From assembly GCF_004363775.1 (NCBI RefSeq), contig NZ_SNZE01000001.1, forward strand, positions 1 through 64,000: 64,000 nucleotides of DNA, written 5' to 3'. Numbering within the stretch: the stretch's first letter is position 1; the number at the start of each line of letters is the position of its first letter. Under the pieces are notes generated by a model. The model was not told the origin of the DNA and searched no databases. It saw only the letters and a program-made list of their open reading frames with translations. This document shows, one piece after another, positions 36,350-45,970 of the stretch. The position numbers and the translations under genes were made by a program. Source of the DNA: Hydromonas duriensis. GTDB lineage: Bacteria > Pseudomonadota > Gammaproteobacteria > Burkholderiales > Burkholderiaceae.

Positions 36350-38458
36350 ATGACCCAAGATTTATTGATTGAATTATTAACCGAAGAACTCCCCCCAAAA
36401 GCACTCACCAAACTATCAAGTGCTTTTGCTGACGGCGTACACACCACTTTGGTCAAGCTCGGGTTGGCAGCGTCAGACGCAGTCGTGCATCCGTATGCGA
36501 CACCACGTCGATTGGCCGTATGTATCAGTGGCATCGCGACGCAAGCGCAAGATGAACAAAAACGCGAAAAAATCTTGCCTGTGAAAGTGGGCTTGGATGC
36601 AGAAGGCAAAGCGAGCGCATCGTTGATTAAAAAATTGGCGGCGATGGGCTTTGCGGATAAAACCGTATTGGATTTAGACATTGAAAGTGACGGTAAGCAA
36701 GACCTCTTTTATTTGACCTATACGGCTAAGGGTGCGGTGTTGCACGAAGTCTTGGAAAATGTATTGACCGAGGTGGCGGCGAAATTGCCGATTCCCAAGG
36801 TCATGACCTATCAAATTCACGCGGGCACAACAGCGGCTCAAGATGTGGCGTTTGTTCGACCCGTCAAGCGAGTACTGGTCTTGCATGGCGCCGATGTGTT
36901 GCCAGTGACGGTCTTTGGCGTGAAGGCGAGTAACGTCACGGACGGACATCGTTTTATGGGTGAAAAATCCATCAACATACCAAACGCCCGAGAATATGCG
37001 CATGTATTGCGCACTCAAGGCATGGTTGAGCCTGATTTGAATGTGCGCCGTGAAAGCATTTATGAACAGTTAAAAAATAAAGCGGGTGCGAATCAGGTAA
37101 TTATGCCCGAGGCTTTGCTCGATGAAGTCACCGCGTTAACTGAATATCCTGTTGTTTATAAAGCATCTTTTGACGCGGGCTTTTTGTCAGTGCCCCAAGA
37201 GTGCTTGATTTTAACCATGCAAACCAACCAAAAATATTTTGCCATGACGGATGCCAACGGCGCGCTGGTGAATGAGTTTTTGGTGGTTTCAAATATTTTA
37301 ACCGACAACCCTGAGCAAATCATCGAGGGCAACGCGCGCGTTGTCCGTCCGCGCTTGGCCGATGCGCAGTTTTTCTTTGAGCAAGACAAAAAGAAAACAC
37401 TCGATGACATGGTGGCCAAGCTCGGTCATGTGGTTTACCACAACAAACTGGGTTCGCAAGGTGAGCGGGTGGGGCGCGTGCAGGCCATCGCCGCCTATTT
37501 GTCAGGCGTTTTGGGGGTGGAGGCCACCGATGCCAAGCGGGCTGCGTACATTGCAAAAGCTGATTTGGTCAGCGATATGGTGGGTGAATTCCCTGAGTTG
37601 CAAGGGATTATGGGGCGTTACTATGCCACTCATCATGGTGAAAAAATCGAGGTTGCGGCCGCGTGTGCCGAGCATTATCAACCGCGTTTTGCGGGCGATG
37701 AGTTACCTGCGACGGCCATTGGTCTTATCACCGCACTGGCGGATAAATTAGAAACGCTTGTTGGCATTTGGGGCATAGGCTTGCAACCGACGGGTGAAAA
37801 AGATCCGTTTGCCCTACGCCGTCACGCCTTGGGTGTGGTGCGCATGATGTTGGAAAAGAAACTGCCTTTGTCATTGACTGAGACTTTGAATGCGGTGCAA
37901 GCGCAATTTAAGGGGCATGCGCAGTTTAAACCTGCGGCGACAGAAGTTAAACTCTTTATGGTGGAGCGTTTGAAAGGCCTGCTGAAAGACCAAGGCTACG
38001 CCGCTGCGCATATTGAGGCGGTGCTGTCGAACAATCCCGACCGCCTAGATGAAGTGACCGAAAAAATTGCTGCCGTGCAAGCCTTTGCGGTGCTGCCGCA
38101 AGCGGAAAACTTGGCCGCTGCGAATAAACGATGTGTCAATATTTTGCGTAAAGCCGCGGAAAAAAATGAGGCCATCGCAGCGCAAGTGGATGAGGCTTTG
38201 TTAGCTGAATCGGCCGAAAAAGCCCTGGCTGCCGCTTTAAATGAGGTTCGTCCAAGTGTACAAAAGGCTTTGGAGGCTCGTCAGTATCAGAATGCTTTAA
38301 CCGCTTTAGCCAATTTACGTGAGCCAGTGGATGCGTTTTTTGCTGATGTTATGGTTATGGCGGATGATGCGGCTGTGCGTGCGAATCGCTTGAAGTTGTT
38401 GCATGATTTAGCGCAATTGATGAACGGCGTGGCGGACATTTCGTGTTTAGCAGCATAA
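36350..38458 (+). CDS. glyS: Glycine--tRNA ligase beta subunit
   Basis: This 702-residue beta subunit of the alpha2beta2 glycyl-tRNA synthetase begins LLIELLTEELPPKAL and carries family features such as PYATPRRLAV, VFGVKASNVTDGHRFMG, VPQECLILTMQTNQKYF, DAQFFFEQDKK and EKDPFALRRHALG. It recognises tRNA and needs the alpha subunit GlyQ for catalysis. glyQ is normally directly upstream but is absent here: gap and its terminator sit there instead. gmhB follows 18 bases later. Confidence 0.95.
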   Translation: MTQDLLIELLTEELPPKALTKLSSAFADGVHTTLVKLGLAASDAVVHPYATPRRLAVCISGIATQAQDEQKREKILPVKVGLDAEGKASASLIKKLAAMGFADKTVLDLDIESDGKQDLFYLTYTAKGAVLHEVLENVLTEVAAKLPIPKVMTYQIHAGTTAAQDVAFVRPVKRVLVLHGADVLPVTVFGVKASNVTDGHRFMGEKSINIPNAREYAHVLRTQGMVEPDLNVRRESIYEQLKNKAGANQVIMPEALLDEVTALTEYPVVYKASFDAGFLSVPQECLILTMQTNQKYFAMTDANGALVNEFLVVSNILTDNPEQIIEGNARVVRPRLADAQFFFEQDKKKTLDDMVAKLGHVVYHNKLGSQGERVGRVQAIAAYLSGVLGVEATDAKRAAYIAKADLVSDMVGEFPELQGIMGRYYATHHGEKIEVAAACAEHYQPRFAGDELPATAIGLITALADKLETLVGIWGIGLQPTGEKDPFALRRHALGVVRMMLEKKLPLSLTETLNAVQAQFKGHAQFKPAATEVKLFMVERLKGLLKDQGYAAAHIEAVLSNNPDRLDEVTEKIAAVQAFAVLPQAENLAAANKRCVNILRKAAEKNEAIAAQVDEALLAESAEKALAAALNEVRPSVQKALEARQYQNALTALANLREPVDAFFADVMVMADDAAVRANRLKLLHDLAQLMNGVADISCLAA

Positions 38459-38476
38459 CGAGATAGGGGCGAGGCT

Positions 38477-39025
38477 GTGGAACATGAACAACGGCTCATC
38501 ATCTTGTCACGCGATGGGGTCATCAACGAAGACCGTGGTGTCATCGCTACTCCTGATGACTGGGTGGCTTTGCCAGATAGTCTGAAGGCCATTGCCCGCT
38601 TAAATCGAGCGCATTTTCGTGTGGTGGTCGCCACCAACCAGCCTGGCATCATGCAAGGTAAGCTCAATGTGTTCGACTTGAATGCCATTCATAAAAAAAT
38701 GCATGAAGAAGTTGAAGCGGCAGGTGGTTATATCGAAGCGGTGTTTTTTTGTCCGCATACGCCTGATGCGGGTTGCAGCTGTCGTAAGCCTTCACCAACA
38801 ATGTTGCAAGAAATTGCCGATCGTTTTGAAGTGCCGCTCAACGAAGTGATTTATGTGGGTGACACGATTAACGATATGAACGCCGCTCAACGCGCGGGCT
38901 GTCAGCCGTTTCTGGTCTTAACAGGGCAAGGTAATATGACGTATGCCAAAGGGGATGTGCCCGATGCGGCGCATGTGCGCGTGAATTTAGCCGCCGTGGT
39001 GAAAGAGTTGGTCGGCGTGGTATAA
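38477..39025 (+). CDS. gmhB: GmhB-type HAD phosphatase with Ser in place of the nucleophilic Asp
   Basis: The product is 182 residues from a GTG start with GGGG/GAGG upstream. It aligns with D-glycero-beta-D-manno-heptose-1,7-bisphosphate 7-phosphatase (ADP-heptose synthesis for LPS). The zinc loop CPHTPDAGCSCRKP (Cys92, His94, Cys100, Cys102) and GDTINDMNAA (Asp129, Asp133) are intact, as is ATNQPGI. Motif I, normally LDRDG, reads LSRDG: position 11 is Ser (TCA at 38507-38509). TCA differs from both Asp codons at two or three positions, so a single-base sequencing error cannot explain it. Its place after glyS is the normal betaproteobacterial one. Activity is therefore doubtful. Confidence 0.85.
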   Translation: MEHEQRLIILSRDGVINEDRGVIATPDDWVALPDSLKAIARLNRAHFRVVVATNQPGIMQGKLNVFDLNAIHKKMHEEVEAAGGYIEAVFFCPHTPDAGCSCRKPSPTMLQEIADRFEVPLNEVIYVGDTINDMNAAQRAGCQPFLVLTGQGNMTYAKGDVPDAAHVRVNLAAVVKELVGVV

Positions 39026-39076
39026 CCTAGCTGGACGGGTATGGGCTTTTATTTCGTGATGAAAGCGATGAGTCGA

Positions 39077-39110
39077 AAACGCTCTCTATTTTAAAAGAGG
39101 GCGTTTTTTG
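39077..39110 (+). terminator. Intrinsic terminator after gmhB
   Basis: AAAACGCTCTCT (39077-39088) pairs with AGAGGGCGTTTT (39096-39107) with one G-T pair, followed by more T. Confidence 0.85.
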
Positions 39111-39207
39111 TGTTTGTTTGGTTTCACGCTCTTCGGAGTCTGAGGCAAGTGGGTTATGTGGTAAAATTTGCCCCATTTGAGTATTTTACCGATTGTAAAG
39201 GATGAGC

Positions 39208-39627
39208 ATGAGTAACCCCGTTTACCATTTGCCAATTAAGCTGTATTTTGAAGATACCGACGCATTGGGAATTGTGTATCACGCAAATTATTTAAAGTAT
39301 TTTGAGCGCGCGCGGACCGAGTGGTTTCGCAGTGCAGGCATTCAACACATGGCTTTGGCGCGCGATACTGGGGTAGGATTTGTGATTCGTCAATGTGAGA
39401 TGGAGTGGTTTTCGCCGCTCACTTTAGATGACGAAGTGGTGGCGACGGCTCAGGTTTATAAAATGGGACGCTCATCTGTGCATCTGGAACAAAATATATT
39501 GAAAAATGATGAAGTCGTGTGCCGCGCACGTATTTTGATGGTGTGCGTTGATTTTCAAACCAAAAAACCGAAGAGCGTGCCTGATAGTTTACGCCAAGTT
39601 TTTGAAACGCAAGTGGCTGGGGTCTAA
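39208..39627 (+). CDS. ybgC: YbgC-type acyl-CoA thioesterase
   Basis: AAAGGA at 39197-39202 overlaps an upstream ATG at 39202, so the ATG at 39208 is the likely start, giving 139 residues. The hot-dog fold motif IKLYFEDTDALGIVYHANYLKYFERARTEW contains the catalytic Asp. The enzyme hydrolyses short or acyl-CoA thioesters and is usually linked to the tol-pal cluster. Here tolQRAB-pal does not follow. Instead the stop overlaps an RNase II-type gene by one base. Confidence 0.92.
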   Translation: MSNPVYHLPIKLYFEDTDALGIVYHANYLKYFERARTEWFRSAGIQHMALARDTGVGFVIRQCEMEWFSPLTLDDEVVATAQVYKMGRSSVHLEQNILKNDEVVCRARILMVCVDFQTKKPKSVPDSLRQVFETQVAGV

Positions 39628-41567
39628 TGAATTACGTTTTTTATGAACAGTCAGGCAAAATGCTGGCCGCACAGGTCATGGAGCAAAAAGAGCATCATGT
39701 GCATGCCAAGGGAAATGGCTCGTCTTTACAAAAAATCAAATTAAAAGACGTGTTGTTACAAGGCGAAGTCAGCTTGGCGTCCAGTCAACACATTGTTGAG
39801 CAAGTCGAGCAGCTGGTTGAGCAAGCCGATTTGTCTTTTGTTTGGGAGTGCGCCCCAGAAGGCGTGTTTGAGTTTGGCGATTTGGCACGAGATTATTTTG
39901 GTAGCGGTGCAAGTTTAATTGAGCAAGCCGCAATGTGGCAGGTGCTGCATGGCGCACCGATTTATTTTGGTAAAAAAGGACGCGGCTTGTTCACGCGCCA
40001 ACCTGCGGAACAAATCGAAATCGCTTTGGCGGCCGTTGCTAAAAAAGAAGAACGTTTGCGCATCCAAGCGGCATGGACTGAAGACTTGGTCGCTGGGCAT
40101 TGTCCAGAGGAGATTTTACAAGTGCGTGATGCCATTTTGCAGAAAAAAAATGCCAATGATATGACGTATAAAGCGGTGGTGGCAGCCGCTGAACAATTGA
40201 AATTAACTGTACCCCAATTGTTATTGCATGCAGGCGCGTTTAAAAATGCGTTTGAGTTGCACCGAGCCACTTTTTTTGCCGAGCATTATCCACTGGGCGT
40301 GATCGCCAGTTTGCCCTTGCCAGACTTTTCTGTGGATGACTTGCCGTTAAACACTGAGTTAAAGGTGTTTTCAATCGATGACAGCATGACCACAGAAATA
40401 GACGATGCTTTTTCGGTATTGGAATTGGGCGAAGGGCGTTATCGTGTTGGCGTGCATATTGCAGCGCCCTCTTTGGCGGTGCAACGTGATGATGCGGCGG
40501 ATAAACATGCCGCCAGCCGCATGTCCACCATGTATACACCTGGTGAAAAAATCACCATGTTACCCGACGCGTGGGTGGGTTGTTTTAGCTTGGATGCGGG
40601 TACCATCAAGCCCGTCGTTTCGATTTATACGACCTTGGACTTAAAGGCAGAAACTGCGCTGAGTGAAGTCGAAAGCAAAATTGAGCGGATTCATGTGGGT
40701 GCTAATTTGCGTCATGATGTGCCTGACATGCAGTTGACGGCCGATGATTTAAATGGTGAGCGCGAGGATTATCCGTATGCGTCGGCTTTGAAAGTGTTGT
40801 GGCAAGGCGCGTTGAAACTCTCTGCGCAACGTGATGCCGTTCGTGGTAAACCTGAAAATAACAACCGAGCCGATTTTTCATTTGTTCTAGAGCGTGCTGA
40901 TGATGAAGGGTTAAAAGGCGATGAAGTCGTCCAAATCAGCCAACGCATGCGTGGTTCGCCCATTGATAAAATCGTGTCCGAATGGATGATTTTTGCCAAT
41001 GTGAACTGGGCGCAGATGTTGGACGGTTTAAATGTCCCCGCCTTGTTTAGAACGCAAAGCAATGTTGGCGTGCGTACATCAACCCATGCCCAACCTCATT
41101 TAGCGATGGGCGTGCCCGCTTATATGTGGACGACCTCACCTTTACGCCGTTATGCGGATTGGTTTAATCAAATGCAGTTGCTCGCTGCGATTCGTCATGG
41201 CGTGACTGCGCCGATGCAGGCACCGTTTAAAGCCAAAGAGGTTGATGTGTTGCAGCGCATGAGCGCGTTTGATGAAAAATACAAAGCGTATGCAGAGCAA
41301 CAGAGTAAAATGGAAAAATATTGGTGTTTGCAATGGGTGGCGCAGCGCATGCATAATGACATCTACGAGGGTGATGCCATTGTGATTAAAGAGGGTGTGT
41401 TGCGTCTGTCTGAAATACCTTTGTATATGCCGTGTCCCACATTGCCTGAAAATATACCGTTGCAATCTCGAGTGCAAGTGCGTTTGCAAAGCGTTGATTG
41501 GGTGGCTTTGACTGTTGGTGTATCGCTACTTGAAGTGCCGCAGTCAGAGCCTTTACCTGAATCTTAA
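39627..41567 (+). CDS. RNase II-family (RNB domain) exoribonuclease
   Basis: This 646-residue protein has the RNB catalytic region DDSMTTEIDDAFSV followed by YRVGVHIAAPSLAV near residues 250-285, and later STMYTPGEKITMLP and TSPLRRYADWFNQMQ. The motif matches the EIDDA variant of the family rather than E. coli RNase II exactly. It degrades RNA 3' to 5'. The N-terminal region is not a clear cold-shock domain and the C-terminal S1-like part is short. It overlaps ybgC by one base and lpxK follows 30 bases later. Confidence 0.88.
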   Translation: MNYVFYEQSGKMLAAQVMEQKEHHVHAKGNGSSLQKIKLKDVLLQGEVSLASSQHIVEQVEQLVEQADLSFVWECAPEGVFEFGDLARDYFGSGASLIEQAAMWQVLHGAPIYFGKKGRGLFTRQPAEQIEIALAAVAKKEERLRIQAAWTEDLVAGHCPEEILQVRDAILQKKNANDMTYKAVVAAAEQLKLTVPQLLLHAGAFKNAFELHRATFFAEHYPLGVIASLPLPDFSVDDLPLNTELKVFSIDDSMTTEIDDAFSVLELGEGRYRVGVHIAAPSLAVQRDDAADKHAASRMSTMYTPGEKITMLPDAWVGCFSLDAGTIKPVVSIYTTLDLKAETALSEVESKIERIHVGANLRHDVPDMQLTADDLNGEREDYPYASALKVLWQGALKLSAQRDAVRGKPENNNRADFSFVLERADDEGLKGDEVVQISQRMRGSPIDKIVSEWMIFANVNWAQMLDGLNVPALFRTQSNVGVRTSTHAQPHLAMGVPAYMWTTSPLRRYADWFNQMQLLAAIRHGVTAPMQAPFKAKEVDVLQRMSAFDEKYKAYAEQQSKMEKYWCLQWVAQRMHNDIYEGDAIVIKEGVLRLSEIPLYMPCPTLPENIPLQSRVQVRLQSVDWVALTVGVSLLEVPQSEPLPES

Positions 41568-41597
41568 AAGAATCATTTACTCCCTATATTACAAAGC

Positions 41598-42764
41598 ATG
41601 ATTCAACCGATTGAACCTTCTCGCATAGTACGTCGTCCTCCAAACTTTGAATACAAAAGAGAGGCGTACAAGCGCGCCCGACGTGAGGCGTGGTGGTTAA
41701 AAGTATGGCAAACTAAAAATTGGCGAACGATTTTGCTATGGCCTTTTTCAGTGGTGTATGAGTTTATTGTCTTGGTGCGTCGATTGTCTTTTCGACTGGG
41801 TGTGTTTGATGTTTATCGTGCACCTGTACCTGTGGTGGTCGTTGGGGGGATTTTGATTGGTGGTGTGGGTAAAACCCCTGTGGTGGGCGCGTTGACAAAA
41901 GCGTTGATTAAGGCAGGATATCGTCCAGCGATTGTCGCCCGTGGTTATGGTGGAAACTCTACACATGCAACGGTGCGTGAGGTCACACGAGACAGTTTGC
42001 CAACTGAGGTTGGCGATGAGCCGCTGTTACATTTGTTGGGCAACAATGTCCCTGTCTGGGTGGGTGCCAATCGCTCGGCTGTTGTCCAGCGTCTATGTGA
42101 AGCACATCCAGAAGTGGATGTTATTTTGTCTGATGACGGTTTGCAGCATTATAAGTTGGCGCGAGACATTGAAGTGGTGGTGATGGATAAGCGAGGCAAA
42201 GGCAATGGCTGGTGCTTACCCGCAGGGCCTTTGCGTGAACCGCCAACTCGTTTGGGTAGTGTTGACGCGGTTGTGTGGCACCATCGTTGTGAAAAGTTAC
42301 CCACGCGCGAGCAACAACAATTGCAATCACAGATGCCAGACCCAGCACGTCCCAATCATTTTGCGTTTAAAAGTCATATTTCGGATGCTTATTGTTTGGC
42401 GGATACGCGCACGCGTTTACCCCTGTCTTTTTTTGGTGGTAAAGACACGCTCGCTATTGCGGGAATCGCGCAGCCTGAGCTGTTTTTTAAAATGCTTCAG
42501 GCTCACAATATTCATGGCCATACGATGGCGTTGCCTGACCATTTTATGTTTGACGAGGCTTTTGTGAAGTTGATGGATTCACGTCACGTCAAATACGTGT
42601 TGATGACTGAAAAAGACGCGGTTAAATATCAACACCTCATTAAGGATAATGCAGCCTATCACGAGCGTTTTTGGGTAGTGCCTTTGGAAATATTGGATAC
42701 GCCTGAATTAAGTCGTTTAGAATCATTTATGATTGAACGGTTGGATGGAATGCGTAAAAAATAA
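41598..42764 (+). CDS. lpxK: Tetraacyldisaccharide 4'-kinase LpxK
   Basis: This 388-residue inner-membrane-associated kinase phosphorylates the 4' position of lipid A disaccharide. The P-loop is ILIGGVGKTPVV, followed by ARGYGG, EVGDEPLLH, VILSDDGLQHY and LPAGPLREP. KDAVK near the C terminus is also typical. It has about 40 extra basic residues at the N terminus before the membrane-associated helix. It begins the conserved run lpxK-Trm112-kdsB-adk. Confidence 0.94.
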   Translation: MIQPIEPSRIVRRPPNFEYKREAYKRARREAWWLKVWQTKNWRTILLWPFSVVYEFIVLVRRLSFRLGVFDVYRAPVPVVVVGGILIGGVGKTPVVGALTKALIKAGYRPAIVARGYGGNSTHATVREVTRDSLPTEVGDEPLLHLLGNNVPVWVGANRSAVVQRLCEAHPEVDVILSDDGLQHYKLARDIEVVVMDKRGKGNGWCLPAGPLREPPTRLGSVDAVVWHHRCEKLPTREQQQLQSQMPDPARPNHFAFKSHISDAYCLADTRTRLPLSFFGGKDTLAIAGIAQPELFFKMLQAHNIHGHTMALPDHFMFDEAFVKLMDSRHVKYVLMTEKDAVKYQHLIKDNAAYHERFWVVPLEILDTPELSRLESFMIERLDGMRKK

Positions 42765-42846
42765 GCAAACGACGAATAAATGATGAGCTAACACTCAACT
42801 AGAGTTCTAGAGTTAAAAATCATTAGATAACAATTGGAAATAAAAT

Positions 42847-43047
42847 ATGTCTTCAAATACATGGTTAAATGCACTGCGCTGTCCTAAATGCAAGGGCGAA
42901 TTGATACAACAGAAAGCCAATCAAGATAAAGGCGCGACTGGTTTGTTGTGTGAAACGGATGGGCTATTATTCCCTATTCGCGATGGCATGCCCATACTGC
43001 TGATTGAACAAGCCATTTCAGCCAATAATATGACCGAAGCATCATGA
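42847..43047 (+). CDS. Trm112/YcaR-family small protein
   Basis: This 66-residue protein has CPKCKGEL near the N terminus and DGLLFPIRDGMPILL at the C terminus, the Trm112 (UPF0434) pattern. In bacteria it usually sits between lpxK and kdsB, as here, but its role is unclear; Trm112 proteins activate methyltransferases in other domains of life. Its stop overlaps the kdsB start by 4 bases. Confidence 0.92.
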   Translation: MSSNTWLNALRCPKCKGELIQQKANQDKGATGLLCETDGLLFPIRDGMPILLIEQAISANNMTEAS

Positions 43048-43841
43048 ATGCCCCGTTTAAAGTTGTCATTCCAGCGCGCATGGGCAGCTCGCGTTTTTAT
43101 GGCAAACCTTTGATTGACATTGCGGGTCGAACGATGGTGCTGCGTGTTGTTGAGCAAGCGCTGGCATCGGGTGCTCAAAGTGTTGTGGTCGCGACCGACC
43201 ATCCCGATATTTTCAACTGCGTGACTCAAGCGGGTTATGTGGCGCACATGACCGATGCGCAACATCCATCAGGCACGGATCGCATTGCACAAGTGGCACT
43301 TGATCTGGGCTGGGCGGATGACGCCATCGTGGTCAATGTTCAAGGTGATGAACCTGCGATTGCCCCGAATTTAATTGCTGCTGTCGCAGTAAGTCTGCAT
43401 GATTCCACAGACAGCGTCATGTCTACCGCTGCGCATCCCCTTCATAGTGCCGAAGATTTTCTCAACCCCAATATTGTCAAAGTTGTTCTTGACAACGCTC
43501 AACATGCCTTGTACTTTTCTCGTGCGCCGATTCCGTATCCTAGAGATGCCATGCGCGCTGCGGGCGGCGAATTAAGTGTATTGCCCGCTCAATTACCTGT
43601 ATTGCGTCACATGGGCATCTACGCTTATCGAGTTGGTTTTCTCAAACGCTACGGTCAGTTGCCTGTCAGTGTCTTAGAGCAGAATGAGTCCCTCGAACAG
43701 CTCAGGGTCTTGGCGAATGGTGAGCGCATTTGTGTGCATGTCAGTGATTCGCCCGCAGCTCCTGGGGTGGATGAGCCGACCGACGTTGCCTTGGTTGAAG
43801 CCTATTTGCGCAAGAGCGCTACTGAGTCTGGCTTGACCTAA
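43044..43841 (+). CDS. kdsB: 3-deoxy-manno-octulosonate cytidylyltransferase
   Basis: This 265-residue enzyme activates Kdo with CTP for lipopolysaccharide inner core synthesis. Signatures are VVIPARMGSSRFYGKPL, VVVATDHPDI, HPSGTDRIAQVA, VVNVQGDEP and the SRAPIPYPR region. It is coupled to the Trm112 gene by ATGA. It is normal in length and acts with lpxK in LPS biogenesis. Confidence 0.96.
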   Translation: MNAPFKVVIPARMGSSRFYGKPLIDIAGRTMVLRVVEQALASGAQSVVVATDHPDIFNCVTQAGYVAHMTDAQHPSGTDRIAQVALDLGWADDAIVVNVQGDEPAIAPNLIAAVAVSLHDSTDSVMSTAAHPLHSAEDFLNPNIVKVVLDNAQHALYFSRAPIPYPRDAMRAAGGELSVLPAQLPVLRHMGIYAYRVGFLKRYGQLPVSVLEQNESLEQLRVLANGERICVHVSDSPAAPGVDEPTDVALVEAYLRKSATESGLT

Positions 43842-43886
43842 TGCTGAGACTGGAGTAAGGTTATGGCTTCGCAAAAAGAGGCTTAA

Positions 43887-44597
<711 letters not shown>

Positions 44598-44626
44598 CTT
44601 GTAAAACATAAATCGAATACTCAACT

Positions 44627-44655
44627 GCCCCAGTCCTTCGGCTGGGGCTTGTCTT
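44627..44655 (+). terminator. Probable terminator after adk
   Basis: GCCCCAG (44627-44633) and CTGGGGC (44642-44648) form a GC-rich stem with an 8-base loop, followed by TTGTCTTGTT. The T tract is broken. Confidence 0.65.
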
Positions 44656-44678
44656 GTTAAATCGTATATTTAAAAATT

Positions 44679-45422
44679 ATGAACCCTGAAGAAATCAAAC
44701 TTGAAACTGTCATCTCGAATGATGAAGCAGAACACAACTATGGACACATCAAAAGCTTTGTCCATCGCAAAGGTCATTTTTCAGAAGCCCAGCGGCGGGC
44801 ATATGAGACCCTGATGCCAAAGTATGGCTTGACCTACCAAAAAGAATTAAAAAATCTTGAAGATTGGGCGGAGGTATTTGGCAATAATAATCCAATCGTG
44901 CTCGAAATTGGTTGCGGCATGGGTGAGACAACAGCCAAGATTGCCCTGCAAAATCCACATATCAACTACGTCGGGGTTGAAGTGTTTACCTCGGGTGTGG
45001 GCGCATTGCTGAAACGAATTGACGAGCATCAACTCACTAATTTACGAGTGATACAGCATGATGCGGTTGAGATTGTCCGTGACATGGTTGCGCCTGACAC
45101 GTTGTCTGGTGTTCATGTTTTTTTCCCCGATCCTTGGCATAAAGCCCGTCATCATAAGCGTCGCTTGATACAACCCCCTTTTGTTCACGAATTGGCCAAA
45201 CGCTTGAGAAGCGATGGTTATATTCATTGTGCAACCGATTGGGAAAATTATGCTGAACAAATGTTGTCTGTTTTATCATCCGAATCTTTGTTGATAAATT
45301 ATACCAAAGAGAATACTTTTATTCCTCGACCCGAATCTCGTCCTCTTACCAAATATGAAAATCGTGGCAATAGGTTGGGTCATGGTGTATGGGATATACT
45401 TTTCTTAAAAAATACGATATAA
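44679..45422 (+). CDS. trmB: tRNA (guanine-N7-)-methyltransferase TrmB
   Basis: This 247-residue enzyme makes m7G46 in tRNA. The SAM-binding motif VLEIGCGMGETTA and the family hallmark VFFPDPWHKARHHKRRL are present, as is FVHELAKRL. A C-terminal TKYENRGNRLGHGVWD is also typical. A terminator separates it from adk, and a single prepilin gene follows. Confidence 0.95.
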   Translation: MNPEEIKLETVISNDEAEHNYGHIKSFVHRKGHFSEAQRRAYETLMPKYGLTYQKELKNLEDWAEVFGNNNPIVLEIGCGMGETTAKIALQNPHINYVGVEVFTSGVGALLKRIDEHQLTNLRVIQHDAVEIVRDMVAPDTLSGVHVFFPDPWHKARHHKRRLIQPPFVHELAKRLRSDGYIHCATDWENYAEQMLSVLSSESLLINYTKENTFIPRPESRPLTKYENRGNRLGHGVWDILFLKNTI

Positions 45423-45449
45423 TTTCAAGATAAAGTATTTATCTTGAAA
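45423..45449. promoter_or_regulatory. Perfect inverted repeat overlapping the prepilin leader
   Basis: TTTCAAGATAAA (45423-45434) and its exact complement (45438-45449) are separated by 3 bases. They lie directly after a TATAAT-like box at 45418-45423 and reach into the AAAAGG ribosome binding site of the prepilin gene. It could be an operator or an mRNA hairpin that controls translation; no T tract favours a terminator. Confidence 0.5.
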
Positions 45450-45459
45450 AGGTGTCAAA

Positions 45460-45939
45460 ATGAATAAGCACGATATGATGCGTAAAATACGTACCCAGTT
45501 TGGCTTTACTTTGCTTGAGTTGCTGGTCGTGATTGCAGTCATAGGTGTTTTGGCGAGTTTGGCCGTGCCACGTATGCAAAACCAATTGAATAAAGCGAAG
45601 TTTATCGATGTGATTAATGCAACAGGGCCATATAAAACTGCTGTCGAAATGTGTTTTTTGAAAACGAATGCCTTGACTGCGTGCGACAGCGGAAATGCGA
45701 ATGGTTATGTTCCGCCAGCTTTGGGGGCAAATGGCAACGTACAAAGTGTATCTGTATCACCCAATGGTGCGATTACGGCAACAGGTGCCTCTCTTTTTGA
45801 TGCCAGCGGAAAGGATGCCAATGGCGCGTCAATTTCAACGCCTCAAACCTATGTTTTGACTCCAACACAAAACAGCAATGGTTTAACATGGGGTGTTTCT
45901 GGTACTTGTGTGGCGAGCAATTTGTGCGATACGAAGTAA
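45460..45939 (+). CDS. Type IV prepilin (PilA/PilE-like)
   Basis: This 159-residue precursor has the class III leader MNKHDMMRKIRTQFG cut before FTLLELLVVIAVIGVLASLAVP, with Glu5 of the mature protein present. The mature N-terminal helix is followed by a variable domain with a C-terminal Cys pair (GTCVASNLC) that would close the D-loop, plus an earlier pair (MCFLKT, ACDSGN). It is a major or minor pilin; being a single gene with its own promoter region and terminator suggests a major pilin. Assembly would use PilMNOPQ encoded 9 kb away. Confidence 0.85.
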   Translation: MNKHDMMRKIRTQFGFTLLELLVVIAVIGVLASLAVPRMQNQLNKAKFIDVINATGPYKTAVEMCFLKTNALTACDSGNANGYVPPALGANGNVQSVSVSPNGAITATGASLFDASGKDANGASISTPQTYVLTPTQNSNGLTWGVSGTCVASNLCDTK

Positions 45940-45970
45940 TAATCTTTTGAAAAATATACAGAACACAAAT

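Noticed and set aside
40374-40413. Loss of a catalytic Asp in the RNase II-type protein (EIDDA instead of EDMDDA)
   Set aside because: EIDDA is a normal variant of the RNB family and is not evidence of inactivation.
45371-45386. Sigma-54 promoter for the prepilin gene (TGGCA...TTGG)
   Set aside because: The distance between the GG and GC-like elements is one base short and the second element lacks GC, so it does not fit the -24/-12 consensus.
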